Shown piece by piece: positions 26,712-34,988 of a DNA stretch of 64,000 nucleotides. The notes beneath the pieces were generated by a model, which was not told the origin of the DNA, did no database searches, and saw only the letters and a program-made list of their open reading frames with translations. A program made the translations under genes and the position numbers. How positions within the stretch are numbered: position 1 is the first letter of the stretch; each line of letters opens with the position of its first letter. Source of the stretch: Gemmobacter sp. (GTDB taxonomy: Bacteria > Pseudomonadota > Alphaproteobacteria > Rhodobacterales > Rhodobacteraceae); the NCBI RefSeq assembly GCF_034676705.1, contig NZ_JAUCBS010000009.1, forward strand, positions 186,001 to 250,000, read 5' to 3'.

Positions 26712-28097
26712 ATGCCCCATCCCGACCCCGCCGCCCTGCTTGCCGACTGGATATCCGGGCTGGATCTGGCCGATGTGCCGCAACCGGCCCGCGATGCGGC
26801 GGTGGACTGCCTGATTGATTCGGTCGCCTGCATGACCGGGGGCATCGCGCTGGCCTCCTCGCGCATGGCGCTGGAGATGATGCAGGACGCAGGCTCGGGC
26901 CGGCTGGTCACCGTGCCGGGCAGCGCGGCGCGGCTGGGGCTGCTGGATGCGGCCTGGCTGGGCGGGCATACCGCGAATGCGCTGGATTTCGACGATTGCT
27001 TCCGCGATGGCGCGCCCTCGCATCCCGGGGCCACCGTCATTCCCCCCGCCCTTGCCCTGGCCGAGGCGCGTGGCGCCAGCGGCGCCGACCTGCTGCGCGC
27101 GGTGATCGCCGGATACGAGGTGTCGCTGCGCATCGGTCGCGCGCTGGATGCCTCGCCCCGGCGCAAGGCGCAGGTCATGGGCTATGTCCCCTGGCAGACC
27201 TTCGGCGCCACGGTGGCGGGCGCCAGCCTGCTGCGGCTGGATCCGCGCCGCATCCGCTCGGCCTTTGGCATCACGGCCATGCAGGCGCCGGTCCCCGGCG
27301 TGCGCAAGGCGGTCGAGGGCCTGCGCCCCTACGGCTGGATCAAGAACGCCTATGGCGCCGGCGCCCAGGCGGGGCTGCAATCGGCCCTGCTGGCGGAAAA
27401 GGGCTTTCACGGGCATCAAAGCGTGCTGGACGGCCCCCATGGGTTCTGGATCATGTCGGGGTCCGACCAGCACGATCCCGCAGGTTACCGCGAACTTGGC
27501 GAGGACTGGATGATCCGGCGGGTGGAATTCAAGCCCTATGCCTGCTGCCGCTGGTCCCACACGATGATCGAGGCGCTGGCCCTGCTGCGCCAGGGGCTGG
27601 CCCCGGCCGATGTCGCGGCGGTCGAGGTGCATGGCTTTGGCGAATTCCACAGCGCGCTTGGCGGTCCGCTGCCCGATACCATCGTCGATGCCCAGTTCAG
27701 CGCCCCCTATCTGGCGGCGCTGGAACTGCTGGACCGTTCGCCGGCGCGCGGCATGTTCGAAACCGACCTGACCGATCCTGCGGTGCATCGGATGGCCGGC
27801 CGGGTTCAGCTGTTCCACGACCCGGCCTATGACCCGGCGCACGAGGCACGCATGGCCACCCCGGTGCGCGTGGTGCTGACCACCGCCACCGGCGAACGGC
27901 GCGAAACCCATATCGAGGAACCGCCCACCAGCGTGCTGCGCGGCGGCTTCAGCCGCGCGCAGATCTGCGCCAAGTTCCTGACCGTCTGCGCCCCCGTCCT
28001 TGGCCAGTCCCGCGCGGAACAGGCGCTGGATTTGCTGCTGGGGATCGAACGGGCAGAGATGCGCGACCTGATGGCACTGCTGGCCACCCCGGCCTGA
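26712..28097 (+). CDS. MmgE/PrpD family protein
   Basis: Protein of 461 residues with the all-helical N-terminal and lid domains of MmgE/PrpD. Landmarks are HTANALDFDDC (about residue 90), PSHPGATVIPPALALAE, FKPYACCRWSH and the YDPAHEARMATPVRV region. Known relatives dehydrate 2-methylcitrate, isomerise itaconate-like acids, or act as iminodisuccinate epimerase-type enzymes, so the fold is sure but the reaction is not. It stands alone on the plus strand, divergent from the polyamine importer. A palindromic 3' element follows the stop. Confidence 0.82.
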   Translation: MPHPDPAALLADWISGLDLADVPQPARDAAVDCLIDSVACMTGGIALASSRMALEMMQDAGSGRLVTVPGSAARLGLLDAAWLGGHTANALDFDDCFRDGAPSHPGATVIPPALALAEARGASGADLLRAVIAGYEVSLRIGRALDASPRRKAQVMGYVPWQTFGATVAGASLLRLDPRRIRSAFGITAMQAPVPGVRKAVEGLRPYGWIKNAYGAGAQAGLQSALLAEKGFHGHQSVLDGPHGFWIMSGSDQHDPAGYRELGEDWMIRRVEFKPYACCRWSHTMIEALALLRQGLAPADVAAVEVHGFGEFHSALGGPLPDTIVDAQFSAPYLAALELLDRSPARGMFETDLTDPAVHRMAGRVQLFHDPAYDPAHEARMATPVRVVLTTATGERRETHIEEPPTSVLRGGFSRAQICAKFLTVCAPVLGQSRAEQALDLLLGIERAEMRDLMALLATPA

Positions 28098-28117
28098 CAT
28101 CTGCGCCCTTCAAGAGG

Positions 28118-28210
28118 CTTTGCCTTTTCAGAAATACCCCACGGGGAGGCGCCGGTTGGTGCGCTATCGGTTCGAGAACCAACCGGCGCGGAGGGGTGTG
28201 AAACCCCTCC
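28118..28210 (+). repeat. Palindromic 3' element, copy 1 (with inserted hairpin)
   Basis: It starts CTTTGCCTTTTC, then GAAATACCCCACGGGGAGG (28131-28149), then a long hairpin with 11-bp arms (CGCCGGTTGGT at 28150-28160, ACCAACCGGCG at 28178-28188), then GGAGGGGT / ACCCCTCC (28190-28210). It follows the MmgE/PrpD stop and also serves the convergent aminotransferase. The first 32 bases match copy 2 (29786-29817, other strand) at 31 positions. It is probably a dispersed intergenic terminator or mRNA-end element. Confidence 0.75.
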
Positions 28211-28228
28211 AGCGCCGCGCCTGGCGCC

Positions 28229-29602
28229 TCAGCCCATGGCCGCGCGCACCTCGGGGGCGGCCAGCACCTCGTCCAGCGTGGCCTTCAGCCGGACCACCAG
28301 ATCGTCCACATCGTCCAGGCTGTAGTTCAGCCCCGGCGCCAGCCCGATGGTGCCATTGGGAAAGGCGCGGAAGATCACGCCCTGCCGGTTGCCCGCTGCC
28401 GCCATCCGGGCGCCGATGCCCAGATCGGCGGGGAACAGCGCCTTGGTGTCCTTGTTCGCCACCACTTCCAGCGCCGCCAGCATGGAAATGCCGCGCACAT
28501 CGCCGACCAGCGGATGGTCGGCAAATTCCGCCAGCCGCGCCATCAGATGCGCGCCGGATTGCCGGCCGTTGGCCAGCAGGCCATCTTCATACAGTTTCAG
28601 CGCCGCCAGCCCCACCGCCGCGCTGACCGGATGGGCGGAATAGGTGAACCCATGCCCCACCATCGCCGCCCCCGCGCCATCGGCCATCGCCTGATAGATG
28701 CGGTCGGACATGAACACCGCGCCCATGGGAACATAGCCCGAGGTCAGGCCCTTGGCCGCCGTGATCATGTCGGGCTCCAGCCCTTCGACATCGCAGCCGA
28801 ACAGCGGCCCGATGCGGCCGAACCCGGTGATCACCTCGTCCACGATGAACAGGATGCCAAGGTCGCGGCACGCCGCCTGCATGGCGGGCAGCCAGCCCGC
28901 GGGCGGCACCAGCACGCCGCCCGACCCCTGCACGGGTTCGCAGATGAAGGCGGCCACGGTTTCCGCCCCCAGTTCCGCCACCTTGTCGCGCAGCGCCTGC
29001 ACCGAGGCGGCGATGATCGCCGCCGGATCGGTGCCCACCGGGTTGCGATAGGCGTAATGCGACGGGATCTTGTGCTGGTTCGGCAGCGGCACGTTGAACC
29101 CGGCATGGAACACCGGCAGCGCGGTCAGCCCCGATCCGGTCGTGCTGGACCCGTGGTAGCCATATTCCAGCGAGATGAAGTTGCGTTTCGCCGGCTGTCC
29201 GGTGGCGTTGAAATAATAGTGGGTAAAGCGCACCGCGCTGTCCACCGCATCCGACCCGCCCAGGCAGAAATAGACATGGTTCAGATCGCCTGGCGCGCGG
29301 TCGGCCAGTTCGGCCGCCAGCCGGATCGCGGGTTCGTTCGAGAAATGGAAATACCCGGTCGCATAGGGCAGCTGCGCCATCTGCTGCGTCGCCGCATCGA
29401 CCAGCGCCTGCTGGCCATACCCGGCGTTCACGCACCACAGGCCGGCAAAGCCATCAAGGTATTTGTTCCCCGCCTCGTCGAACAGATGCACGCCCGAGGC
29501 GGATTTCAGCACCGTCGCCCCGCGCTGTTCATGCGTGCGGTAGGAGGTGACGGGGTGGACAAGGTGGCGGCGGTCAAGCTCGACCAGGGCATTGGCGATC
29601 AT
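28229..29602 (-). CDS. Class III PLP aminotransferase (putrescine/omega-amino acid type)
   Basis: Aminotransferase of 457 residues. The PLP Lys is Lys284 in TAAKGLTSG, with the ring-contacting Asp255 in FIVDEVITGFGR, and the GGSDAVDSAVRF and YHGSSTTGSG (150-159) phosphate-cup motifs. The pattern resembles SpuC-type putrescine or omega-amino-acid:pyruvate aminotransferases. It would turn a terminal amine into an aldehyde for the aldehyde dehydrogenases at 18951 and 20474. A TAGACT-like -10 lies at 29629-29634 on the minus strand. Two related palindromic elements flank it. Confidence 0.87.
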   Translation of the reverse strand: MIANALVELDRRHLVHPVTSYRTHEQRGATVLKSASGVHLFDEAGNKYLDGFAGLWCVNAGYGQQALVDAATQQMAQLPYATGYFHFSNEPAIRLAAELADRAPGDLNHVYFCLGGSDAVDSAVRFTHYYFNATGQPAKRNFISLEYGYHGSSTTGSGLTALPVFHAGFNVPLPNQHKIPSHYAYRNPVGTDPAAIIAASVQALRDKVAELGAETVAAFICEPVQGSGGVLVPPAGWLPAMQAACRDLGILFIVDEVITGFGRIGPLFGCDVEGLEPDMITAAKGLTSGYVPMGAVFMSDRIYQAMADGAGAAMVGHGFTYSAHPVSAAVGLAALKLYEDGLLANGRQSGAHLMARLAEFADHPLVGDVRGISMLAALEVVANKDTKALFPADLGIGARMAAAGNRQGVIFRAFPNGTIGLAPGLNYSLDDVDDLVVRLKATLDEVLAAPEVRAAMG

Positions 29603-29759
29603 GGCAAGGACTCCGTTGGATGGCGGCCAGTCTAGCGGGCGGGGCCGGAAGTTCCTGCCGAACCGGGGGGTGGCCCACGGCGGGGCAGCGGCGTTTCGCG
29701 GGTGGCGGGTGGCAGATCGTGCTGCGATGACCGGGCTGGCCGCGCGCCCTGCGGAAGCC

Positions 29760-29817
29760 CTGGAGGGGTTTCACACCCCTCCAGACCTCCCCGTGGGGTA
29801 TTTCAGAAAAGGCAAAG
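29760..29817 (-). repeat. Palindromic 3' element, copy 2
   Basis: On the minus strand it reads CTTTGCCTTTTCTGAAATAC, then CCCACGGGGAGG (29817 down to 29786), then CTGGAGGGGT and ACCCCTCCAG separated by 5 nt (29784 down to 29760), a perfect 10-bp stem. It begins 12 bp after the second argE stop codon, the same polarity relative to its upstream gene as copy 1. The 39-bp central hairpin of copy 1 is absent. Confidence 0.75.
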
Positions 29818-29829
29818 GAGCAGGTGGCG

Positions 29830-30957
29830 CTACCCGCACAGTTCGCTGCCAAGGGCGCGCAGCATGGTCATGCAGGCGTCGAGTTCGCTTTCCAGGATGT
29901 ATTCGTCGGGCTTGTGCGCCCGGGTGATGGATCCGGGGCCGCAGATGATGGCGGGGATCCCGGCGCGGGCGAACAGGCCGGCCTCGGTGCCATAGCTGAC
30001 CGACTGGCGCGGGGTCTGGCCGGACAGGCGCGCGGCAAGGGCGGCCAGATCGGCATTGTCGGCCGCCAGCGCCGGATAGCGCGACAATTCGCGCCGGATG
30101 GTGCCGGTGCCGGTTTCGGCCGCCAGCCTGTCCTGTTCGGCCATGAGGGCCGCCAGCACGGCATCGGCCGCCTGCCCCGGAATGGTGCGCAGCTCCAGTT
30201 CCATCGTGCAGCGGTCGGGGATGATGTTGACCCCGCTGCCGCCCCGGATGGTGCCGACCTGCAACGTGGAATGCGGCGGATCGAAGGCTGCGTCCTGCAC
30301 CGGGCCGGTGGCCAGCGCCGCCGCCATGTCGCCCGCCATGGCAGCCAGCCGCGCCGCCGGATAGATCGCGTTCGCCCCCAGCGCCGGGGTGGACGAATGG
30401 CCGCCGACCCCGGTAAAGCCCAGTTCCAGCGCCACCTTGCCCTTGTGCGACAGCACGGGCTGCATGTCGCTGGGTTCGCCCACGATGCAGCCCATGGGCG
30501 GTGCGCAATACTGACCGATCCGGTCCAGCAGATGCGGCACGCCGCGGCAGCCCAGTTCCTCGTCATAGGAAAACGCCAGATGGACGGGGCGTTGCAGCGG
30601 CAGGGCCAGGTAGTCCGGCACCATGGCGATCATGCAGGCGAGAAACCCCTTCATGTCCACCGCGCCGCGCCCGGTCAGCCGGCCGCCCGCCTGCGCCAGC
30701 CGGAACGGATCGCTGGTCCAGCCGGCCGGATCGGCGGGCACCACATCCATATGCCCCGACAGCACGATGCCCGGCCGGTCTGCCGGGCCGATGGTGGCGA
30801 ACAGGTTCACCCGGTCGCCCTCGGGGCCCGGGGCGACATGGCAGGGCACACCATGGGCGGCCAGCATCGCCTGCACCCGGCCGGCAATCGGGCCATTGGG
30901 CGTGCCGCAGACGGATGGAATGGCGACCAGATCGGCAAGCAGGGCAGGGGGGGTCAT
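29830..30957 (-). CDS. argE: M20 family acetylornithine deacetylase-like amidohydrolase, second copy
   Basis: Deacylase of 375 residues, paralogue of the enzyme at 1971. Metal and catalytic residues are present: His69 in SGHMDVVPA, Asp101 in GAVDMKG, Glu133-Glu134 in YDEE, GEPSDM, and the GVGGHSS dimerisation motif. The start is ATG 30957 after GGAG. It is divergent from the flavoprotein at 31131 and followed by palindromic element copy 2. With hydantoinases close by it could deacylate N-carbamoyl or N-acyl amino acids rather than acetylornithine; that is inference. Confidence 0.84.
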   Translation of the reverse strand: MTPPALLADLVAIPSVCGTPNGPIAGRVQAMLAAHGVPCHVAPGPEGDRVNLFATIGPADRPGIVLSGHMDVVPADPAGWTSDPFRLAQAGGRLTGRGAVDMKGFLACMIAMVPDYLALPLQRPVHLAFSYDEELGCRGVPHLLDRIGQYCAPPMGCIVGEPSDMQPVLSHKGKVALELGFTGVGGHSSTPALGANAIYPAARLAAMAGDMAAALATGPVQDAAFDPPHSTLQVGTIRGGSGVNIIPDRCTMELELRTIPGQAADAVLAALMAEQDRLAAETGTGTIRRELSRYPALAADNADLAALAARLSGQTPRQSVSYGTEAGLFARAGIPAIICGPGSITRAHKPDEYILESELDACMTMLRALGSELCG

Positions 30958-31130
30958 GGCGGGCTCCGGGATTTGGGGCATTGAACACCGGCGGCCTGCG
31001 CAGAAGCTGCCGAAGCCGGGGGCGCATACGGCAGACCCTGCGCCGATGGCCCTGCAAAACCCGGCTTCCCTGCGCCGCGCCGGGGCCTAGACTGCGGCGC
31101 AACGCCCCCCTTTGCCCGAAAGCGCCCGCC

Positions 31131-32411
31131 ATGAAACTTGTCCCCTACTGGCTTGATACCCGCACCCCCTTTGGTTCTGCTGCGCAGGGTCCGGTTCAGG
31201 GCCGCGCCGATGTGGTGGTGATCGGCGGCGGGTTCGCGGGGCTGGCCTGCGCGCTGGAACTGGCGCGGCGCGGCGCCGATGTGGTGCTGCTGGAGGCGGG
31301 CGAGGTGGGGGGCCTTGCATCCGGTCGCAACGGGGGCCAGTGCAACACCGGCTTTTTCCACGACTATGCCGAGATCATGCGCAAATACGGCGCCGATACC
31401 GCGCGCGGCCTGTTCCGCAGCTACAACGCCGCCGTGGACGAGGTGGAAGGCATCGTCACGCGCGAGGGGATCGACTGTTCGTTCCGCCGGGTGGGCAAGC
31501 TGAAGCTGGCCATGTCGCCTGCCGCCTTCGACGGGTTCCGCAAATATGTCGATCTGGTCAACCGCGAGGCCGACCCCGAGGTTTACACGGTGGCGGCCAG
31601 GGATATCCGGTCGGAAATCGGGTCCGACATGTTCCACGGCGGGGTGATCTATCCGCGCAGCGGGATGCTGCATGTCGGCCGCTTTACCGTGGGCATGGCC
31701 GAGGCGGCGGTGCGCCATGGCGCGCGGATTTTCACCGATACGCCGGTCACGGGGCTGACCCGGCTGAACGGCCACAAGCACCGCGTGGAAACCCCGCGCG
31801 GCGTGATCGAGGCGGGTCGCGTGGTCGTTGCCACCGGCATTTCGGCCAAGGGTCCGTTCGGCTGGTTCCGGCGCCGGATCGTGCCGATCGGCAGTTTCGT
31901 CATTGCCACCGAACAGCTGCCGCAGGCGGTGATCGACAGCGTGATCCCGAACCACCGCACGGTGACGGTGGCCAAGGGGCTGGGGCATTACTACCGCGTC
32001 TCGCCCGACAACCGGATCATCTTTGGCGGACGGGCGCAGTTTGCCATATCCTCGCCCAAGGTCGACACCAAAAGCGGCGATATCCTGGTGAAGTCGATGA
32101 AGGAAATTCACCCGCAGCTGCGCGATGTGAAGATCGACTATTGCTGGGGCGGCATGGTCGAGGCGACGCGCGACCGTTTCGCGCGGGTGGGCGAACATGA
32201 CGGGCTGTTCTACGTGCTGGGCTTCAGCGGGTCGGGCGTGCAGGAAGCCACCCATATGGGCACAGAGGTGGGGCGCATGCTGGCCGGTGACACCATCGCC
32301 AACCCCTATCGCGCGCTGCCCTGGCCGGCGATTCCGGGGCATTTCGGCACGCCCTGGTTCCTGCCGCTGGTCGGGGCCTGGTACAAGGCCAAGGAACTGG
32401 TCGGCAAATGA
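31131..32411 (+). CDS. FAD-dependent oxidoreductase, DAO family (PuuB-like)
   Basis: Flavoprotein of 426 residues. The FAD site is GGGFAG at 32-37, then SGRNGGQCNTGF, the pattern of gamma-glutamylputrescine oxidase relatives. A second contact region is FSGSGVQEATHMGTEVGRM near the C-terminus. It oxidises an amine, with the substrate unknown. The start is ATG 31131; a CTAGACT box lies about 40 bp upstream as a likely -10. Its stop overlaps the following GNAT gene by four bases (ATGA), so the two proteins are made together. Confidence 0.85.
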   Translation: MKLVPYWLDTRTPFGSAAQGPVQGRADVVVIGGGFAGLACALELARRGADVVLLEAGEVGGLASGRNGGQCNTGFFHDYAEIMRKYGADTARGLFRSYNAAVDEVEGIVTREGIDCSFRRVGKLKLAMSPAAFDGFRKYVDLVNREADPEVYTVAARDIRSEIGSDMFHGGVIYPRSGMLHVGRFTVGMAEAAVRHGARIFTDTPVTGLTRLNGHKHRVETPRGVIEAGRVVVATGISAKGPFGWFRRRIVPIGSFVIATEQLPQAVIDSVIPNHRTVTVAKGLGHYYRVSPDNRIIFGGRAQFAISSPKVDTKSGDILVKSMKEIHPQLRDVKIDYCWGGMVEATRDRFARVGEHDGLFYVLGFSGSGVQEATHMGTEVGRMLAGDTIANPYRALPWPAIPGHFGTPWFLPLVGAWYKAKELVGK

Positions 32412-32866
32412 CCTTCGATCCCCAGACAATCGCGCCGCAGGTCTGGCAGGGGGGGGGCTATGTGCTGTCCACCGACCGCCGGCTGGTCGATACCGACCGG
32501 ATCCTGCGGTTTCTGAACGACGAAAGCTATTGGGGCCAGACCATGACGCGCGACCGGCTGCAACGCGCGCTGGATGCGTCGCTGCCCATGGTGATCCACG
32601 ATGCGGCAGGCGATTTCGCCGGCTTTGGCCGCGTGGTGACCGATTACGCGACCTTCGCCTATCTGCGCGACGTGTTCGTGCTGAACGGCCATCGCGGCAG
32701 GGGGTTGGCAACCTGGCTGGCCGTGGTCATCCGAACCCATCCCGAACTGGCGCAGGTGGCGAACTGGCTGCTGTTCACCCGCGATGCGCAGGGCGTCTAT
32801 GAAAAGGCCGGGTTCCGCCCCGTGCCCTATCCCGACGGCTACATGAAGGTTCCGCCCGCCACATAA
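32408..32866 (+). CDS. GNAT family N-acetyltransferase
   Basis: Single GNAT domain of 152 residues. The acetyl-CoA loop is GHRGRGLATWL (about residue 95) and YEKAGFRPV closes the fold. It overlaps the flavoprotein stop as ATGA, which argues for a joint function, for example acetylating the amine substrate or product of that oxidase. It is a simpler protein than the two-domain GNATs at 11809 and 37992. The substrate is unknown. Confidence 0.82.
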   Translation: MTFDPQTIAPQVWQGGGYVLSTDRRLVDTDRILRFLNDESYWGQTMTRDRLQRALDASLPMVIHDAAGDFAGFGRVVTDYATFAYLRDVFVLNGHRGRGLATWLAVVIRTHPELAQVANWLLFTRDAQGVYEKAGFRPVPYPDGYMKVPPAT

Positions 32867-32954
32867 CCCCGGGCTATCCCCGCCATTCCCCTTTGAATTG
32901 GCCCCGCGACCTGCCCCCGGTGCAACCTGCCCCGGCAACCTAGACGAGGCAGGC

Positions 32955-34985
32955 ATGGCATATCGCATCGGGGTAGATGTTGGCGGATCCTTCACCGACT
33001 TTGCGGTGTTCAACGAGGCGGATGCCTCGATCACCACGCTCAAGGTGTTTTCCCGCCCGGATCAGCCGGGGCAGGAGATTGTCGCAGGCCTGCGCGCCCT
33101 GCACGACCGCCACGGGATCGACCCGCGCGAGGTGGCCTATTTCACCCATGGCACCACGGTGGGGGTGAATACGGTGATCCAGCGCAATGGCCATGACATT
33201 GCCCTGTTCACCACCCGGAATTTCGAGGATGTGCTTCAGGTCGCGCGGCTGAAAATTCCGCAGATCCACAACCTCTATTCCCGCCGCCCCGATCCGCTGA
33301 TCCCGCGCAACCGCGTGTTCGGCATTGACGAGCGGACCGAGGCGACGGGCGCCGTGCTGCGGGCGCCGAACCCGGCCGACGTGGCGCAGGCGGTGGCGGC
33401 GGCGCGGGCGGCGGGATGCGCGGGCATCGTGCTGGCGTTTCTGCATTCCTACCGCAACCCGGCCAACGAACGCGCGGTGCGCGACATGATCGCGGCCATC
33501 GCCCCCGACCTGCCGGTGTTTTCCTCGGCCGAGACCTGGCCGATCATCCGCGAATACGAACGCACCATCACGGCGGTGATTTCGGGCTATGTCCAGCCGC
33601 GCGTGGCGAATTACCTGGATCGGTTCGAGGAGGTCTTGCGCGATCAGGGCGTGGCCTGCCCGCTGCATATCACCAAGACCAATGGCGGGGTGATGGGCAT
33701 TGATCAGGCGCGCGCCGAATGCGTGCAGATGATCCTGTCGGGCACCGCATCGGGGGTGATCGGCGCCGGCTATCTGGCGCAGAACTATGGCTATCCGCGT
33801 GTCCTCAGCCTCGACATCGGCGGCACCTCGGCCGATGTGGCGGTGATCATCGACGGGCAGGCGCAATATGGCGTGGGCGAGCTGATCGGGGATTTCCAGA
33901 TCCATGTGCCCTCGGTTTCCGTGTCGTCCGTCGGTCAGGGTGGCGGGTCGGTGGCCTGGATCGACCCGCTGGGCGTGCTGAAGGTGGGGCCGGACTCGGC
34001 CGGGTCCACCCCGGGGCCGGCCTGCTATGGCCGGGGCGGCACGCGGGCGACCATCACCGATGCCATGGCCGCATCGAACCTGATCGGGCATACCCCCCTG
34101 GGCTATGGCGCCGTCACGGTGAACCACGCCGCCGCCCGCGCAGCACTTGCGCCGCTGGCCGACCGGCTGGGCATCGCGGTCGAGGCGGTGGCGTCGGACA
34201 TCATCGCGATTTCCGTATCGTCGATGTATGCCGAGGTTTCGGGCCTGACCTCTCGCTTTGGCATTGACCCGCGGGAATTCCACCTGTTCGCCTTTGGCGG
34301 CGCGGGGGCGATGCTGGCCTGTTTCCTGGCGCGCGAGCTGAACATGCAGGGCGTGGTCGTGCCGCCGACGCCGGGGGTGGTATCGGCGCTTGGCGGGCTG
34401 ATTGCCGACCTCAAGAACGATTTCATCCGCACGCTGTATATCGACGTGACCGAGGCTGGCCTTGCCCCGCTGGCATCGGCGGTGGATAGCCTGCGCGCCA
34501 CCGCGCAGGATTGGCTGGCCGCCCAGGAATTCCCCGGCAAGGGGCAGATCACCCTGTCCGCCGACATGCGCTATGCCGGCCAAAGCTACGAGATTGAAAC
34601 CCCGCTGGACCCTGCCGACCTGTCGGTTCCGGCCATCGCGGCGGCGTTCCATGCCGCGCATACCCGGCTTTACGGCCATGCCGACCCTGCGGCACCGATA
34701 CAACTGGTCAACCTGCGGCTGGTGATCGCCGGGGCCACGCCGAAACCCGCCATCCGCGAGCTTGCCGCGGCAACCGCGCCCGTGCAGCCGGTGACGACCG
34801 TTACCGCCTGGTTCGACGGCACGTCGCACAAGGTGCCGGTCTATGCCCGCACCGATCTGCGCGCCGGGCACCGCCTGCCATCGCCTGCCATCATCGCGCA
34901 GGACGATACCACAACGGTCGTCCCCCCCGGCTTTGCGATTGCCGTGGAACGGTTCGGCAACCTTGTCATCACCCCGGAGTCCTGA
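32955..34985 (+). CDS. hyuA: Hydantoinase/5-oxoprolinase subunit A
   Basis: ATP-dependent ring-opening enzyme subunit of 676 residues with the actin-like ATPase motifs GVDVGGSFTDF (6-16), THGTTVGVNT and SLDIGGTSADV, plus the SAGSTPGPACYGRGG segment that defines the hydantoinase A/oxoprolinase family. It acts with HyuB, which follows 3 bp after its stop. Relatives open N-methylhydantoin, hydantoins or 5-oxoproline, or carboxylate acetone or acetophenone; the substrate here is not fixed. A second pair is at 44352-48404. Confidence 0.88.
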   Translation: MAYRIGVDVGGSFTDFAVFNEADASITTLKVFSRPDQPGQEIVAGLRALHDRHGIDPREVAYFTHGTTVGVNTVIQRNGHDIALFTTRNFEDVLQVARLKIPQIHNLYSRRPDPLIPRNRVFGIDERTEATGAVLRAPNPADVAQAVAAARAAGCAGIVLAFLHSYRNPANERAVRDMIAAIAPDLPVFSSAETWPIIREYERTITAVISGYVQPRVANYLDRFEEVLRDQGVACPLHITKTNGGVMGIDQARAECVQMILSGTASGVIGAGYLAQNYGYPRVLSLDIGGTSADVAVIIDGQAQYGVGELIGDFQIHVPSVSVSSVGQGGGSVAWIDPLGVLKVGPDSAGSTPGPACYGRGGTRATITDAMAASNLIGHTPLGYGAVTVNHAAARAALAPLADRLGIAVEAVASDIIAISVSSMYAEVSGLTSRFGIDPREFHLFAFGGAGAMLACFLARELNMQGVVVPPTPGVVSALGGLIADLKNDFIRTLYIDVTEAGLAPLASAVDSLRATAQDWLAAQEFPGKGQITLSADMRYAGQSYEIETPLDPADLSVPAIAAAFHAAHTRLYGHADPAAPIQLVNLRLVIAGATPKPAIRELAAATAPVQPVTTVTAWFDGTSHKVPVYARTDLRAGHRLPSPAIIAQDDTTTVVPPGFAIAVERFGNLVITPES

Positions 34986-34988
34986 GCC

